A stretch of DNA of 64,000 nt from Actinophytocola gossypii (lineage in GTDB: Bacteria; Actinomycetota; Actinomycetes; Mycobacteriales; Pseudonocardiaceae). The translations under genes were made by a program, and so were the position numbers. Where the stretch lies: positions 83,408-147,407 of the forward strand of contig NZ_JAFFZE010000003.1 of assembly GCF_025165815.1 (NCBI RefSeq), read 5' to 3'. Shown in pieces: positions 18,783 through 27,899 of the stretch. Within the stretch, counting starts at the first letter, position 1. Each line of letters begins with the position of its first letter. The notes below the pieces were generated by a model, which ran no database searches, had not been told where the DNA came from, and was given only the letters and a program-made list of their open reading frames with translations.

Positions 18783-20021
18783 ATGAACACCCGCCTCATC
18801 ACCCCGGACGATGCCGTCACGGCCATCAGCCGCAAGATCAACCAGAAGTGGGCGGAAGCTGTGTGCGCGGAACTGGGCGTCGGCGAGCGAGTCACGTTCT
18901 CCGTTCCGCTCCGCCCCGGCGTGTCGACCGGCAAGGCCGTCGAGCAGATCGGGCACGCCGCCTGGCACGAGTGGCACATGCGCTGGCGCGAGTTCGCCGG
19001 CCAGCTTCCCGTCGGCGTGGAGATCGTCTGTAAGACGGTCGCTGTCCGGGGTGTCACTGGCGAGTTTCCCGCCACGCTCATCGCAGACCTGGATGCCGCC
19101 GTCGTCCTGGAGGCCGAAGCCGGATCCGGATCTCGTACCGATGCCGAACCGCCGTCCGTGGACGTCGACCGCGCCCGCACGCTCGCGTCGTCGCTGCGGT
19201 CGGCTGGCGCGGTCCTCATCCCGGCCACCCTTCGGGCTACATACCGGCTTCAAACCACCGACGCGGAGGTGTTGGTCAATGCCGTGACCTGGCTACGCCA
19301 GCACCCCGACGCCAGCGCCTGGACCGCGCGTCAACTCCCAGTCCCCGGCATGCACACCAAATGGCTGGACACCCACGGCACGCTGCTGCGGGACGTCACC
19401 GGACGCGACGTCCGAGACGAGGTCCGGCCCCGGCTGACCGTCGTGCACCTGACCTACGTCGACCCTGACCACGCCGCAACGGGCCGCCGCAGACACGACG
19501 CCTGGACCACCGGCGACGTGCACGACATCGCCTACCAGCCGCGAATCGTCCTCATCGTCGAGAACCGCGACTCCCGACTCTGGTTCCCGCCAGTCAAGGA
19601 CACGATCGTGGTCGAGGGCGGCGGCAAGGCCGCAGCCACCCTCCTTGCGAATGTGCCCTGGATCCGCGCAGCAAAACACATCGTCTACTGGGGAGACATC
19701 GACGCGGACGGCTACACAATCCTCGACCAGTTCCGCGCCGCGCTGGCCAAGCCGGCGCCGGACGGTGCACCGGCACAGCCCGTCACCTCCATCCTCATGG
19801 ACGCCACCGACTTACACCGCTACGCCCAGCACGGCGTAAACCACGACAAGGCCGGCCGTCCCATCAAGCCGTCATCGGCGACCCTGCCGCACCTCACCGA
19901 AGCCGAGGCCACCGCGTACGACATCATCGCAACCGTCGGCCCCACGCCATTTCGACGGATCGAACAGGAAGCCATCCCCCTCATCCACGCCGCAACCCGA
20001 CTGCTAGACGGCACGACGTGA
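18783..20021 (+). CDS. jetD: Wadjet nuclease JetD (DUF3322-DUF2220, TOPRIM)
   Basis: JetD cleaves DNA once the SMC has stalled around a small circle. This 412-residue protein has the diagnostic segment RQLPVPGMHTKWLDTH (about residues 181-196) of the N-terminal DUF3322 region and a C-terminal TOPRIM-like DUF2220 domain: VENRDSRLWFPP near 258, VVEGGGKAA near 276 and the acidic GDIDADGY near 305, which resembles the metal-binding DxD of topoisomerase VI. GGAGG lies seven bases before the ATG, 34 bases after the jetC stop. All four jet genes are intact, so the system is probably active. Confidence 0.9.
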   Translation: MNTRLITPDDAVTAISRKINQKWAEAVCAELGVGERVTFSVPLRPGVSTGKAVEQIGHAAWHEWHMRWREFAGQLPVGVEIVCKTVAVRGVTGEFPATLIADLDAAVVLEAEAGSGSRTDAEPPSVDVDRARTLASSLRSAGAVLIPATLRATYRLQTTDAEVLVNAVTWLRQHPDASAWTARQLPVPGMHTKWLDTHGTLLRDVTGRDVRDEVRPRLTVVHLTYVDPDHAATGRRRHDAWTTGDVHDIAYQPRIVLIVENRDSRLWFPPVKDTIVVEGGGKAAATLLANVPWIRAAKHIVYWGDIDADGYTILDQFRAALAKPAPDGAPAQPVTSILMDATDLHRYAQHGVNHDKAGRPIKPSSATLPHLTEAEATAYDIIATVGPTPFRRIEQEAIPLIHAATRLLDGTT

Positions 20022-20031
20022 CGCTTGAAGC

Positions 20032-20055
20032 GAGTGGTCGCGGGCAGGCCCACTC
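20032..20055 (+). terminator. Weak hairpin after jetD
   Basis: GAGTGG (20032-20037) pairs with CCACTC (20050-20055) eleven bases after the jetD stop, leaving a 12-base loop; a short T run (GTTTT) follows about 15 bases later. It may end the Wadjet transcript and also block read-through from the convergent gene at 20108. The stem is short, so confidence is low. Confidence 0.25.
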
Positions 20056-20107
20056 ACTTGTTCGTGACCTGTTTTAGCTGATGCTCTAGCCGAGCGCTAT
20101 TGCGACA

Positions 20108-20812
20108 TCAAGTTTGTTGCCGCCACGGCCCGCTAACCACGCACTCTCGGACCCCGCTTGAGCAACGATATAGATTGGCTTCAATGGACACTACTCGCAA
20201 GGTGGCGTTGCGACGGTGATAGTCACGCCATGCCCTTGCTTGGTCATCGCGTCCGAGTTGCACCCCGATCGATCCGTCCGCACGTGCGATGACCATCTCG
20301 TCCCAACCGCCCTGCTCACCAACGAACTGCTCCGCGAGTTCGAGGAACGTGGGCGAACTGTGATCAACATGCGCCTCTTCCCTCGCAACGACCCGACCCG
20401 TGACCGCACACAACACCGGAGCTGGTGAACAATAGGTTTCCTCGGCGAATTCGTACACCTGATTCGAGACTTCGTGTCGCATCGCACCCATCACCAGCCG
20501 TCGGTGCGATGGAGGCCGCAGACACTTCATAAACGAGAAATCAGTTTCAGAACGATCGACGCGGACAAGATAGAACGATCGTTGCCGGACGAATTTTGGA
20601 TTGACGCGAACCTCGAAATGAGCTACACCACAACCCAACTTTTCGTCCCGCTCCGGATGAAGTTCTAGGAGATCAAGCAGGAACTGCTCGTCTGCGATTC
20701 CAGTAACCCGTTGCCCGGGATCATAACGATAAAGAACGTCGCGGCAGGCCTGCTCCGCGTCCTTCTTCAGCGCAAAGGAACGGTCCCCCACCAGCACGGG
20801 ATTGCGCGGCAT
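20108..20812 (-). CDS. DUF3223-domain protein with HNH-like C-terminal half
   Basis: A 234-residue protein. The first 110 residues match the DUF3223 pattern: an F-x-K-K-xAE start (FALKKDAEQACRDVLYRY), then DEQFLLDLLELHP, CGVAHFEV and a closing RVDRSETDFSFMKCLRPPS. A second part carries CAVTGRVVAREEAHVDHSSP (about residues 134-154), reminiscent of an HNH/His-Me finger start with HVDH. DUF3223 proteins of this two-part form are found in bacterial defence islands; their substrate is unknown to me. GGAGGGAAG precedes the ATG. Third-position GC is lower than in the Wadjet genes, suggesting separate acquisition. Confidence 0.65.
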   Translation of the reverse strand: MPRNPVLVGDRSFALKKDAEQACRDVLYRYDPGQRVTGIADEQFLLDLLELHPERDEKLGCGVAHFEVRVNPKFVRQRSFYLVRVDRSETDFSFMKCLRPPSHRRLVMGAMRHEVSNQVYEFAEETYCSPAPVLCAVTGRVVAREEAHVDHSSPTFLELAEQFVGEQGGWDEMVIARADGSIGVQLGRDDQARAWRDYHRRNATLRVVSIEANLYRCSSGVRECVVSGPWRQQT

Positions 20813-21000
20813 CGATGCTTCCCTCCGTAGCGTCCGAGGTCAGGTTTACTCGGCTTGACGCGGCCGTACAAGGGCAGCGCCAGTCGCTGGCCCCGCGTGC
20901 CTGTCTGTGCCACCGGAATCCGGTTGGCCAAGTCCTCCACGGTTCGGGAGACGCGTAGATGGCCGCCTCCCGGCGACACCGAACCCGCCATGATGTCGAC

Positions 21001-21726
21001 ATGGCTACTCCCGCATCGGGACCCCGTCCATCACGAGCCGGTGTCCGTAAGAAGATCCATCCCGCTACTGAGGCCGCGTTGTGGGCGTTGAGCAACGGGC
21101 GCTGTTATGCGCCCGGGTGCCCGATGCCGGTGATCATGGAAACCCGGCCCGGTGTCTACCGAAAGAACGCCTGGGTATCGCATATCTACGGGGTGCGGCC
21201 GGGCGCGGCTCGCTACCAGGCTGACTTGCAACCAGAGCAACGGGATTCGTTCACGAACTTGTTACTGCTGTGTCTGCCCCATCACGAAGAGGTCGACGAC
21301 GAGAAGACCGGCGAGGAGCTCTACCCTCCCGACGTGCTCCGCCGTTGGAAGATCGAGCACGAGGGCGGCAACGGGCCAGCGCTGGCCGCGCTCGGTCCCA
21401 TCGATGCCGATGTCCTGACCACGCTGTTGACCGCCGTGTTCACTCCACCGCTCGACCGGCTAGAGGCCATTACGAAACGCCTGGAGGAGACCGGCGTCGC
21501 CAATGCCGACACTGTCGCCGAGCTTCAGCAGGTCCTCGCCGTCCTGACCATGACGACCGAAGGTATCGACGCCCGAACAGCGCGAGCTCTCTCCTTCGCG
21601 GCTGAGGTATTCGGAACAAGTACCTTCCATAAGTCTGCTCTGCATCTCGGTCATGCGGCTGAGGTATTGCCCGGAGTTGCGAAGCGAATAGCAGGGGCAA
21701 CGGACACGTTGGGCCGTTTCCGCTGA
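21001..21726 (+). CDS. HNH endonuclease-like protein with helical C-terminus
   Basis: A 241-residue protein. Residues 20-100 look like an HNH nuclease module: a TEAALWALSNGRCYAPGCP opening with a Cys pair, then WVSHIYGVRPGAARY in the place of the metal-binding His, NLLLLCLPHHEEVDD as the N/H block, and YPPDVLRRWKIEHE closing it. The remaining 140 residues form amphipathic helices (LDRLEAITKRLEETGV), ending with an Ala/Gly-rich stretch. The layout resembles effector nucleases whose C-terminus senses or anchors. The start is uncertain: an in-frame ATG at 20959 adds 14 basic residues, and neither has a strong ribosome site. The gene is divergent from the DUF3223 gene. Confidence 0.65.
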   Translation: MATPASGPRPSRAGVRKKIHPATEAALWALSNGRCYAPGCPMPVIMETRPGVYRKNAWVSHIYGVRPGAARYQADLQPEQRDSFTNLLLLCLPHHEEVDDEKTGEELYPPDVLRRWKIEHEGGNGPALAALGPIDADVLTTLLTAVFTPPLDRLEAITKRLEETGVANADTVAELQQVLAVLTMTTEGIDARTARALSFAAEVFGTSTFHKSALHLGHAAEVLPGVAKRIAGATDTLGRFR

Positions 21727-21786
21727 TTTCGGTGTGTGTCAGGCATCGGGTCCTGTCGGCGTCATTTCTGAACTACGGGCCAATCG

Positions 21787-22131
21787 TTATTCGCGCGTCT
21801 GGTTTGGTGCCGCGCCATCCCATAACGCGGCGAGACTGATCAAGAAGTGGTCGAGATCGTCTGCGTGAACCCGAGCGGCGACGTAGTCGCTAGAAACAGC
21901 CGCTGTTCGCCCCTCGCGCTGACCCGATTTCGACCCGGCGACAAGTCGCTTGAGAAACCCGATCACGAGGGCTTCCACGCCTGGGACGAACTTCTCATCG
22001 ATGCGGTCAGCGTGCTGCGGCAAGTCAAGTTCGACGAAGATCTCGCTCCGATGCCGGTTGATCCCCAAGAGTCCTGGAAGGCCGTGCTGAGCAGCCAGAT
22101 CCGCAGACACCGTTAACGTCGCCATAGCCAC
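21787..22131 (-). CDS. Small hypothetical protein
   Basis: A 114-residue protein with a sensible mix of residues, for example GLPGLLGINRHRSEIFVELD and VHADDLDHFLISLAALW. No motif, signal peptide or membrane segment is recognised. The opposite strand also has an open frame (21847-22116) but with less protein-like content. GC at third positions is modest, as in the neighbouring DUF3223 gene. The start could be GTG at 22131 or ATG two codons later. The stretch 22132-22348 after it shows nothing convincing. Confidence 0.4.
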   Translation of the reverse strand: MAMATLTVSADLAAQHGLPGLLGINRHRSEIFVELDLPQHADRIDEKFVPGVEALVIGFLKRLVAGSKSGQREGRTAAVSSDYVAARVHADDLDHFLISLAALWDGAAPNQTRE

Positions 22132-22348
22132 ACAGGATGCCAGACCTCGCCAACGACGGCGCCCACCGGATCGCCGGCCCCTGCGGCGCCCACAACAAGG
22201 CCTACGAACAGGTAGCCAAGCAGTTCGCCCATCGCCGCTCGAAGATGTGACGCGCTGGGCCGATCAGATACATAGCCTTCCCGCAGGGTAGCGACCTTCT
22301 GCCCTCCGGACAACGACGACGGTTGCGCGGTGGCAGCAGGGGGCGACG

Positions 22349-22854
22349 ATGGGTTGCGTGAACGGCGCCAGTCAGGCCCCACGGATCCCCTCACACGCCG
22401 GCCGGGTGCGGGAGCGGCTGATCGATGCGCTCATCCCCGACGCACTCAGCCCCAGCAACGAGCCCGCGAGTGTTCCGCTGCCTGTGTTGCCGACGCTGCA
22501 CCGGCTAGACACCCGCCACCCAGCAACGTTGCTGGTGTCGACCAGCAGGATGGACCGCTCCGGCCGCGTCCATGAGCGGATCCTGCTACGCGAACTTGGC
22601 TGGAACCCCGGCAGCCGGCTGGACATGGACACGATGCACGGCATGATCCTCATCGCCGCTACCCCGACCGGTCAGCACACCATCGACCACCGCGGCGCCA
22701 TCAAACTCCCCGCCCCATCCGGCGCCTCTGCAGGATCGAATACGGCCCGCCGATCGTGCTCGCCGCAGTTGTACCCGAACAGGTGATGGTCATCCACCCC
22801 TCCACCACCATCGCCGCCATGACCGGCCAACCCCACCCCCTGGCCCAACCATGA
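22349..22854 (+). pseudogene. AbrB/SpoVT-like DNA-binding protein, frameshifted
   Basis: Begins at an ATG behind GCAGGGGGCGACG. The first frame gives ATLLVSTSRMDRSGRVHERI and LDMDTMHGMILIAATPTGQH, a swapped-hairpin AbrB-like layout ending in HRGAIKLPAP. The frame then breaks near 22715-22730, and the remainder (RRLCRIEYGPPIVLAAVVP, then VMVIHPSTTIAAMTG) continues one frame over to a TGA at 22854. One base appears to be missing. Such short AbrB-type proteins are, as far as I recall, often found beside serine recombinases in actinobacteria, and a broken recombinase lies just downstream on the other strand. Role: probable transcriptional control of the element, now lost. Confidence 0.6.
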
Positions 22855-22989
22855 CCCACGCGACGCAACCAACACCTCCGACCAACGACTCAACCCAGGA
22901 CTGCCCGAACAGCGCCTCCACCGGACCCACGCTGGTATCGTGGACGCATGAGCAACCTCCCGGAATCCGGGAGATGTCCCTCGAACAGG

Positions 22990-24655
22990 TGTTCTAATCC
23001 CCCCTCGGACACGCACACTATTCACCCGCATCGAAATCTCAGCGGTGGAACCCCCTGGCTCATACAGAACCTGCAAGTCTGTGCCCGCATAGAGTTCGGC
23101 CAGCTTCTCTCTACTTCCCCGGCTCAGCGTCGCAGGCACGTCGCCCAACGAGGCGATGCGCGCGTGCACCTCAGCGGCCTCCATCAAGTTCAGTGCAGGC
23201 GTGTTGTTGATCTCTGCCTGTGCCGCTGCCCGCTCGGCCTGCGCCGTGTTGATCGCCTCCACGAGCGCGGTCGGATCGATGCCCGCGGCGATCGCTGCTT
23301 GGAATCTTCGGATCTCCGCCTCGGCCTTGGCGAGCCGATGTTCGGCCGCATCCCGCCCTGTCGCCTTCTGTCCGGCTCCGTCCTGTGAGGCCACGAGCGC
23401 CGCAACGGTCTTGTCGACGTGGTCCCGGTGGAACAACTCGGCGAACCACTCGTTGATTGCGTCCCGGATGGTGTCCTCGCGGAGGTAAATCGCAGCGGGA
23501 TGCATTGCCAACACCGGAAAACCCGGCGCAAGCGTCCGGGCAGGACACCGGTAATACATCGCGTGCTTACGCGGGCTGCCTTCCATCTTTCGCCTGCAGA
23601 TCGCGCACCGGATGCGCCCGCGGAACAGGTAGTGCTGCTTGACCGGCCGAGCCGAGCGCTCCGTCTTCCGCGCGGTCCGCAGCCCATCAGCGGCCTTGGA
23701 GCGACGCAGCAACTGGGCTTGGGTGAAGTCGTCTACAGAGATGGTCTTCGGGTGCGAAGGCTTCCGAGAGCGCACGACCCGATCCGGAGTAGAGCGACGA
23801 AACCGCACCACGTGTCCGGCCGCCACGTCGTCCGGGTCAACCAAGGTCTCCTGCTTGGTCCACCGCCCGAAGATCGCGTATCCGGTGTAGCGCGGGTTCT
23901 CCAGGATGGATCGCACCGTGCTGCCCTGCCAGCCATCGGCGAGCCGGTGCGTGTTCTGCTCCGGCCGCCGCGCCGAAGGACACAGGATGCGATCCCGATT
24001 AAGCCCGTTCGCTATCGCCCGATCACCGAGCCCGGCCAGGTACTCAGAGAAGATCCGCCGAACCACCTCGGCAGCTGACTCATCGATCTCCAGGACTCGC
24101 AGCCGCTAGCCCTCCGCAGCCTTCCGCGGATTCGGATGCGGACCGCCGTCGACGACCTTGTACCCGTACGGCGTCCGGCCACCCTGATGCCGACCCTCGT
24201 TGATCACCTGCGCATCCATCGCAGCCCGCACACGAGCCTGGACGTGCTGCCGCTCATACTCGCTCATCCCGCCGAGGACGCTCATCAGCATCTTGTGCGA
24301 CGGATTCCGCGCGTCGAACTTCCCGCCCAGCTCCGGCACCCACAGGTCCACCCCGTAGGCAGCGAACCGCGGCGCGATCAACGAGAACTGGTTCCCGACC
24401 AGCACCGCGTGCCCTCCCCCACCACGACCGCGTTCCACCCCCTGTCCAGCTGCTTCAACGCGGCCAGCAGACGAGACGCCTCCGCCCGACGCTCCCACGG
24501 CACCGAACGCGACTGCCCCACGTCGAAGAACTCGGCAACCACCTCCCCACCGAGCGGCCCGACGAACTTCGACGCGTTGCCCAACTGCCACCCGTGCGAC
24601 GTCTCCGGGTCCTGGTTGTCCTCCGTCGAGCAGCGTCCGTAGAACGCGACCGGCC
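22990..24655 (-). pseudogene. Large serine recombinase, broken by a frameshift and a stop
   Basis: Remnant of a large serine recombinase (phage or integrative-element integrase type). The resolvase domain starts abruptly at VAFYGRCSTEDNQDPETS, with the catalytic serine in RCST, and has no start codon because a Tn3 fragment abuts it. A one-base loss near 24398 shifts the frame after GEGTRCW; LIAPRFAAYGVDLWVPELGG follows. TAG at 24106-24108 then replaces one codon before RLRVLEIDE. The recombinase domain (NPRYTGYAIFGRW), the zinc ribbon (RCAICRRKMEG...YYRCPAR) and a C-terminal coiled coil (EAEIRRFQAAI) remain. The original stop is unclear; coding character ends near RVRGG. Three lesions show that the element can no longer move by this enzyme. 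Confidence 0.85.
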
Positions 24656-24659
24656 CGAT

Positions 24660-25040
24660 CCCCTCCTCGACCTCTCCGACGAGACCTACCGGCGCAGGAT
24701 CGCCCGCCAACTCAACAAGGGCGAGAACCCGCACGCCCTGCGCCGCAGCCTCGCCTACGCCGGCGAGGGCGCCGTCCGCCGTCGCCACCACGAGCAGCAG
24801 ACCGAGCAGATGCGGTGTCTCACCGTGGCGACGAACGCGATCGTGTGCTGGTTGACCGAGTACCACGGCCTCGGCGTGGCCGCGCTGCGTCTCGACGGCC
24901 GCGACATCGACGACGAGGTCCTCGCCCACATCTGGGCCACCCCACCACGAGAATGTGCACTTCTACCGCACCCACTCCGCCGACATCGACGGCGAACTCG
25001 CCCAACTCGACGCCGACGGCTACCGACCGCTTCGGCTGCT
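24660..25040 (+). mobile_element. Tn3-family transposase C-terminal remnant
   Basis: Only the last 125 or so residues of a Tn3-type TnpA survive: YRRRIARQLNKGENPHALRR, then EGAVRRRHHEQQTEQMRCLT, TEYHGLGVAALRLDGRDIDD, and after a frameshift near 24950 FYRTHSADIDGELAQLDADG. This is the conserved end of the DDE domain and the tail of Tn3 transposases. The upstream end abuts the 5' end of the serine recombinase head to head, marking an old insertion or deletion joint. The sequence from 25102 leftward begins GGGGGGTTACC on the minus strand and might be the terminal inverted repeat, but no second copy was found. Confidence 0.75.
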
Positions 25041-25168
25041 GCCGGCAGGCCATCACCGCCGGCCGGTAGCGGCTCATTCGCGACGGCCATTGGTAACCCC
25101 CCGTAGCGCGCGTCTCGTTTGCGCGACGCACATCGGGGTTCTCCTTTACTCATGTGAGGGGTCTCCCT

Positions 25169-25186
25169 CCTCGGTGGGCACCGAGG
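25169..25186 (-). terminator. Hairpin downstream of the DUF6326-like gene
   Basis: CCTCGGTG and CACCGAGG form a perfect 8-bp stem around a GG loop, about 60 bases past the stop of the leftward gene at 25248. It fits a short GC-rich terminator of the kind seen in actinomycetes, although no T run follows. It is otherwise isolated in a 200-bp stretch (25041-25247) without genes. Confidence 0.35.
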
Positions 25187-25247
25187 CAGGCGGATCGGTT
25201 CAGCGCGCCGACACCGATTCGCGGGAGGATTCGGGGCGGGCAATCTC

Positions 25248-25679
25248 CTAACGGAACTTCCACGCGTACCGCAGGATGACGGACAGGAGCAGCACCTCGA
25301 TTCCGATGGAGAGGCCGTAGAAGGAGGCCCACTCCCAGGCCTCCCCTACCGCGTTGAACACCGAGAAGGGGATGTAGAGCAGCGCAACGACGAGGTTCGT
25401 GGCGCGGTTCACTCGGACGGGCAGCGTCATGGAGAGCATCACCATCAGGGCCGGGATCGTCACGGACGCGGTGAAAATGCTCAACAACGTCCCGCTGATG
25501 TCGAACTCGAAGACGACGCCACTCCGGATTTCGTCGATGGCGCCAGGCTTGTAGAGGTGGAAGTAGTCGACATAGATATAGAGGAACATGAAGCTGGTCC
25601 ATGCTGCCGCGAGCTTGGCCTGCACGGGGATCGGCGGGTTGTCGAGCCGGCTCGGGGTGTTCGTTCGGATGTCGCTCAT
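25248..25679 (-). CDS. Four-helix membrane protein (DUF6326-like)
   Basis: A 143-residue integral membrane protein with four predicted membrane segments: around AAAWTSFMFLYIYVDYF, LLSIFTASVTIPALMVMLSM, ATNLVVALLYIPFSVFNAV and IGIEVLLLSVILRYAW. The charged start (SDIRTNTPSRLDNP) is probably cytoplasmic. It resembles the actinobacterial DUF6326 family, whose function is unknown to me. GGAAAGGAAGTGAG lies before the ATG. It is divergent from the histidine kinase gene, which suggests that the two-component system may control it through the 220-bp shared spacer. Confidence 0.7.
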   Translation of the reverse strand: MSDIRTNTPSRLDNPPIPVQAKLAAAWTSFMFLYIYVDYFHLYKPGAIDEIRSGVVFEFDISGTLLSIFTASVTIPALMVMLSMTLPVRVNRATNLVVALLYIPFSVFNAVGEAWEWASFYGLSIGIEVLLLSVILRYAWKFR

Positions 25680-25889
25680 CGTTTCTCACTTCCTTTCCGT
25701 ACCATTCGTTGCCGCCGGAATGGCCGGAATGCCGTTTCGGAGGTTTGTTGGGCCGTCGGTTCCGGTAATCTGGAACAGATTGCTGGCGCGGCCGCATGCG
25801 CCGCTACGAGCCGAGGGCGATGGTGGCGGGCCGAAGGTCTACACCTCGGGTTCGACTTTGGTCGGATGCCGTGGGGCCCAACCCGGCCG

Positions 25890-25895
25890 TACGCT
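25890..25895 (+). promoter_or_regulatory. Candidate leaderless -10 element for the histidine kinase gene
   Basis: TACGCT, the same hexamer as upstream of the gene at 8236, lies six bases before the kinase ATG at 25902. No ribosome-binding site is present, so transcription probably starts at or next to the start codon. Confidence 0.35.
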
Positions 25896-25901
25896 TTGAT
25901 C

Positions 25902-27131
25902 ATGATGGCCCCGGCGGACCAGCAGGACCGGAGCGCGCTACCGGCGGGCGTGATCAGCGATGCTGACCACGATCCAGTACGCCTGGCCGGGCGCACGGTC
26001 CGCGGCCGGGTCGTCGACGCCACCTGTTTCCTGCTGGCCGTTGGCGTCGTGGTGCTGACCCTGGCCGACAGTCGCGCGCAGCACATCGCGCCGGTCCCGC
26101 TCACCGTCGACCTCGTCCTCGGCAGCCTGTGCAGTCTGGCGGTGTGGCTGCGCCGGCGCTGGCCGGTCGGCCTCGCCGTGGCCGCTGGTCTGGTCAGCGT
26201 CTACGCGACGTCCGCCGCGGGCGCGGCGCTCGTCGCGCTGTTCACCGTCGCGGTCCACCGGCGCTTCGCAGTGGTTGCCCGGATCGTGGCCGGGTACGCG
26301 CTCGTACCATTCCTCACGCTGCTGGTTCGCCCGGACGTCCCGGTCGGCCCCTGGTCGCAGATCCTTCTGGGCGTCGTCTTCGCGCTCGCGGTGCTCGCCT
26401 GGGGCATGTTCGTGCGGGCCCGGCGCCAGTCGCTGCGCGAACGGGCCCGGCGGGTCGAGGCCGAACAGGAGCTGCGGGTCGCCGAGGCCCGCCAGAGCGA
26501 ACGCAACCGGATCGCCCGGGAGATGCACGACGTGCTCGCCCACCGCCTGTCCCTGCTGAGCCTGCACGCCGGGGCGCTGGAGCTACGCCCCGACGCCGCG
26601 CCCGACGAGGTCGCCCGCGCCGCCGGGGTGGTCCGAGACAGCGCCTACCAGGCGCTGGAGGACCTTCGGGAGGTGATCGGCGTCCTCCGCGCCGGTGCCG
26701 GCCGGTCCGACGAGACGCCGGAACGGCCGCAGCCCACCCTGGCCGACCTTCCCGACCTCGTCGACCAGTCGCGGCGCGCCGGGATGACGGTGTGGCTCGA
26801 CTGCCAAACCGATGCGCTTGCCGCCGTACCGGCTGGTGTGGGGCGCAGCGCGTACCGGATCGTGCAGGAAGGGCTGACCAACGCCCGCAAGTACGCTCCC
26901 GACGCCGAGGTGGCCGTCACCGTCCGGACAACCCCGGGCGACGGCGTAACCGTCGAGATCCGCAACCCGTGCCCGATGGGCGCCGGTGGTGGTACCGCGA
27001 TTCCCGGCGCCGGCATCGGCCTCATCGGGCTCACGGAACGGGCCGCCCTCGCCGGCGGACGCCTCGAACACGGACCTACCCCGGCCGGTGAGTTCCGGCT
27101 CTGGGCCTGGCTACCGTGGCCTACCCTCTGA
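25902..27131 (+). CDS. Two-component sensor histidine kinase (HisKA_3 type)
   Basis: A 409-residue membrane sensor kinase. Residues 30-185 hold four to five hydrophobic segments (for example ATCFLLAVGVVVLTLA and VGLAVAAGLVSVYATSAAG), after which a coiled linker leads into the HisKA_3 dimerisation helix, with the phospho-accepting histidine in NRIAREMHDVLAHRLSLLSL. The ATPase lobe follows: VQEGLTNARKYAP (N box) and GAGIGLIGLTERAALAGG (G box). With no extracytoplasmic domain it probably senses membrane state, like LiaS/DesK-type kinases. The partner regulator follows 54 bases downstream. A second ATG one codon later is possible. Confidence 0.9.
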   Translation: MMAPADQQDRSALPAGVISDADHDPVRLAGRTVRGRVVDATCFLLAVGVVVLTLADSRAQHIAPVPLTVDLVLGSLCSLAVWLRRRWPVGLAVAAGLVSVYATSAAGAALVALFTVAVHRRFAVVARIVAGYALVPFLTLLVRPDVPVGPWSQILLGVVFALAVLAWGMFVRARRQSLRERARRVEAEQELRVAEARQSERNRIAREMHDVLAHRLSLLSLHAGALELRPDAAPDEVARAAGVVRDSAYQALEDLREVIGVLRAGAGRSDETPERPQPTLADLPDLVDQSRRAGMTVWLDCQTDALAAVPAGVGRSAYRIVQEGLTNARKYAPDAEVAVTVRTTPGDGVTVEIRNPCPMGAGGGTAIPGAGIGLIGLTERAALAGGRLEHGPTPAGEFRLWAWLPWPTL

Positions 27132-27185
27132 TCGCGGCCCAGGGTCGTGTCCGTGGCCCGGCTGGGCAGAGAGAAGGAGCCCAAC

Positions 27186-27848
27186 GTGAACGCAGCGGTA
27201 CGGGTCCTCGTCGTCGACGACGACCCGCTCGTGCGGACCGGCCTGGCGATGGTCATCGGCGGCTCATCCGACCTGACCGTGGTGGGCGAGGCCGGCGACG
27301 GAAGCGAAGTAGCCGCCGCCGCCGACGCCTACGCCCCGGACGTGGTCCTGATGGACATCCGCATGCCCACCCTCGACGGCCTCGCCGCCACCGAACAGCT
27401 GCGCGCCCGACCCGACCCACCCGAGGTCATCATCCTGACCACCTTCGACGCCGACGAGCACGTCCTCCGCGCACTACGCGCCGGGGCCAGCGGCTTCCTG
27501 CTCAAACACACCCCACCCGCCGAGATCCTGCGCGCGATCACGCGGGTCGCAGCCGGAGAACCCATCCTGTCGCCGACCGTGACCCGACAGCTCATCGCCC
27601 ACCTCAGTGACACCGGCGCCGCCGCCCGGCAACAGCACGCCGCCACCGCGCTGGATCAGCTCAGCGAACGCGAACGCGAGGTCGCCGTCGCCGTCGGGCA
27701 CGGCAAGTCCAACGCCGAGATCGCCAACGAACTGTTCATGAGCGTGGCCACCGTGAAAGCCCACATCTCCCGCATACTCACCAAACTCGATCTCAACAAC
27801 CGTACCCAGATCGCCCTACTCGCCCACGACGCCAGCCTCACCAGCTGA
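27186..27848 (+). CDS. LuxR/NarL-family response regulator
   Basis: A 220-residue transcription factor. The receiver domain shows VLVVDDDPLVR, the phospho-acceptor Asp in DVVLMDIRMP, a Thr in ILTTFDADE and Lys in GFLLKHTPP. The C-terminal NarL/LuxR helix-turn-helix reads LSEREREVAVAVGHGKSNAE followed by VATVKAHISRILTKL. The GTG at 27186 follows AAGGAG; in-frame sequence further upstream (from 27147) lacks a ribosome site. It is the natural partner of the kinase immediately upstream. Its targets are unknown; the divergent membrane protein at 25248 is a reasonable first guess. Confidence 0.92.
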   Translation: MNAAVRVLVVDDDPLVRTGLAMVIGGSSDLTVVGEAGDGSEVAAAADAYAPDVVLMDIRMPTLDGLAATEQLRARPDPPEVIILTTFDADEHVLRALRAGASGFLLKHTPPAEILRAITRVAAGEPILSPTVTRQLIAHLSDTGAAARQQHAATALDQLSEREREVAVAVGHGKSNAEIANELFMSVATVKAHISRILTKLDLNNRTQIALLAHDASLTS

Positions 27849-27899
27849 CACCGGCAAAGCCTGGCCCCCCGCCGGCACCCGGATTGACGGCCCCAGCCA

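Noticed and set aside
13217..20021. Lamassu or MksBEF chromosome-segregation system
   Set aside because: The TOPRIM JetD with its RQLP...TKWL motif and the gene order JetA-B-C-D favour Wadjet type I.
20813..21000. Riboswitch or sRNA between the DUF3223 and HNH genes
   Set aside because: No stable hairpin or known motif was found by eye.
25065..25102. Tn3 terminal inverted repeat
   Set aside because: A GGGGGGTTACC end is suggestive, but no matching partner repeat was found, so it is noted only within the Tn3 remnant.
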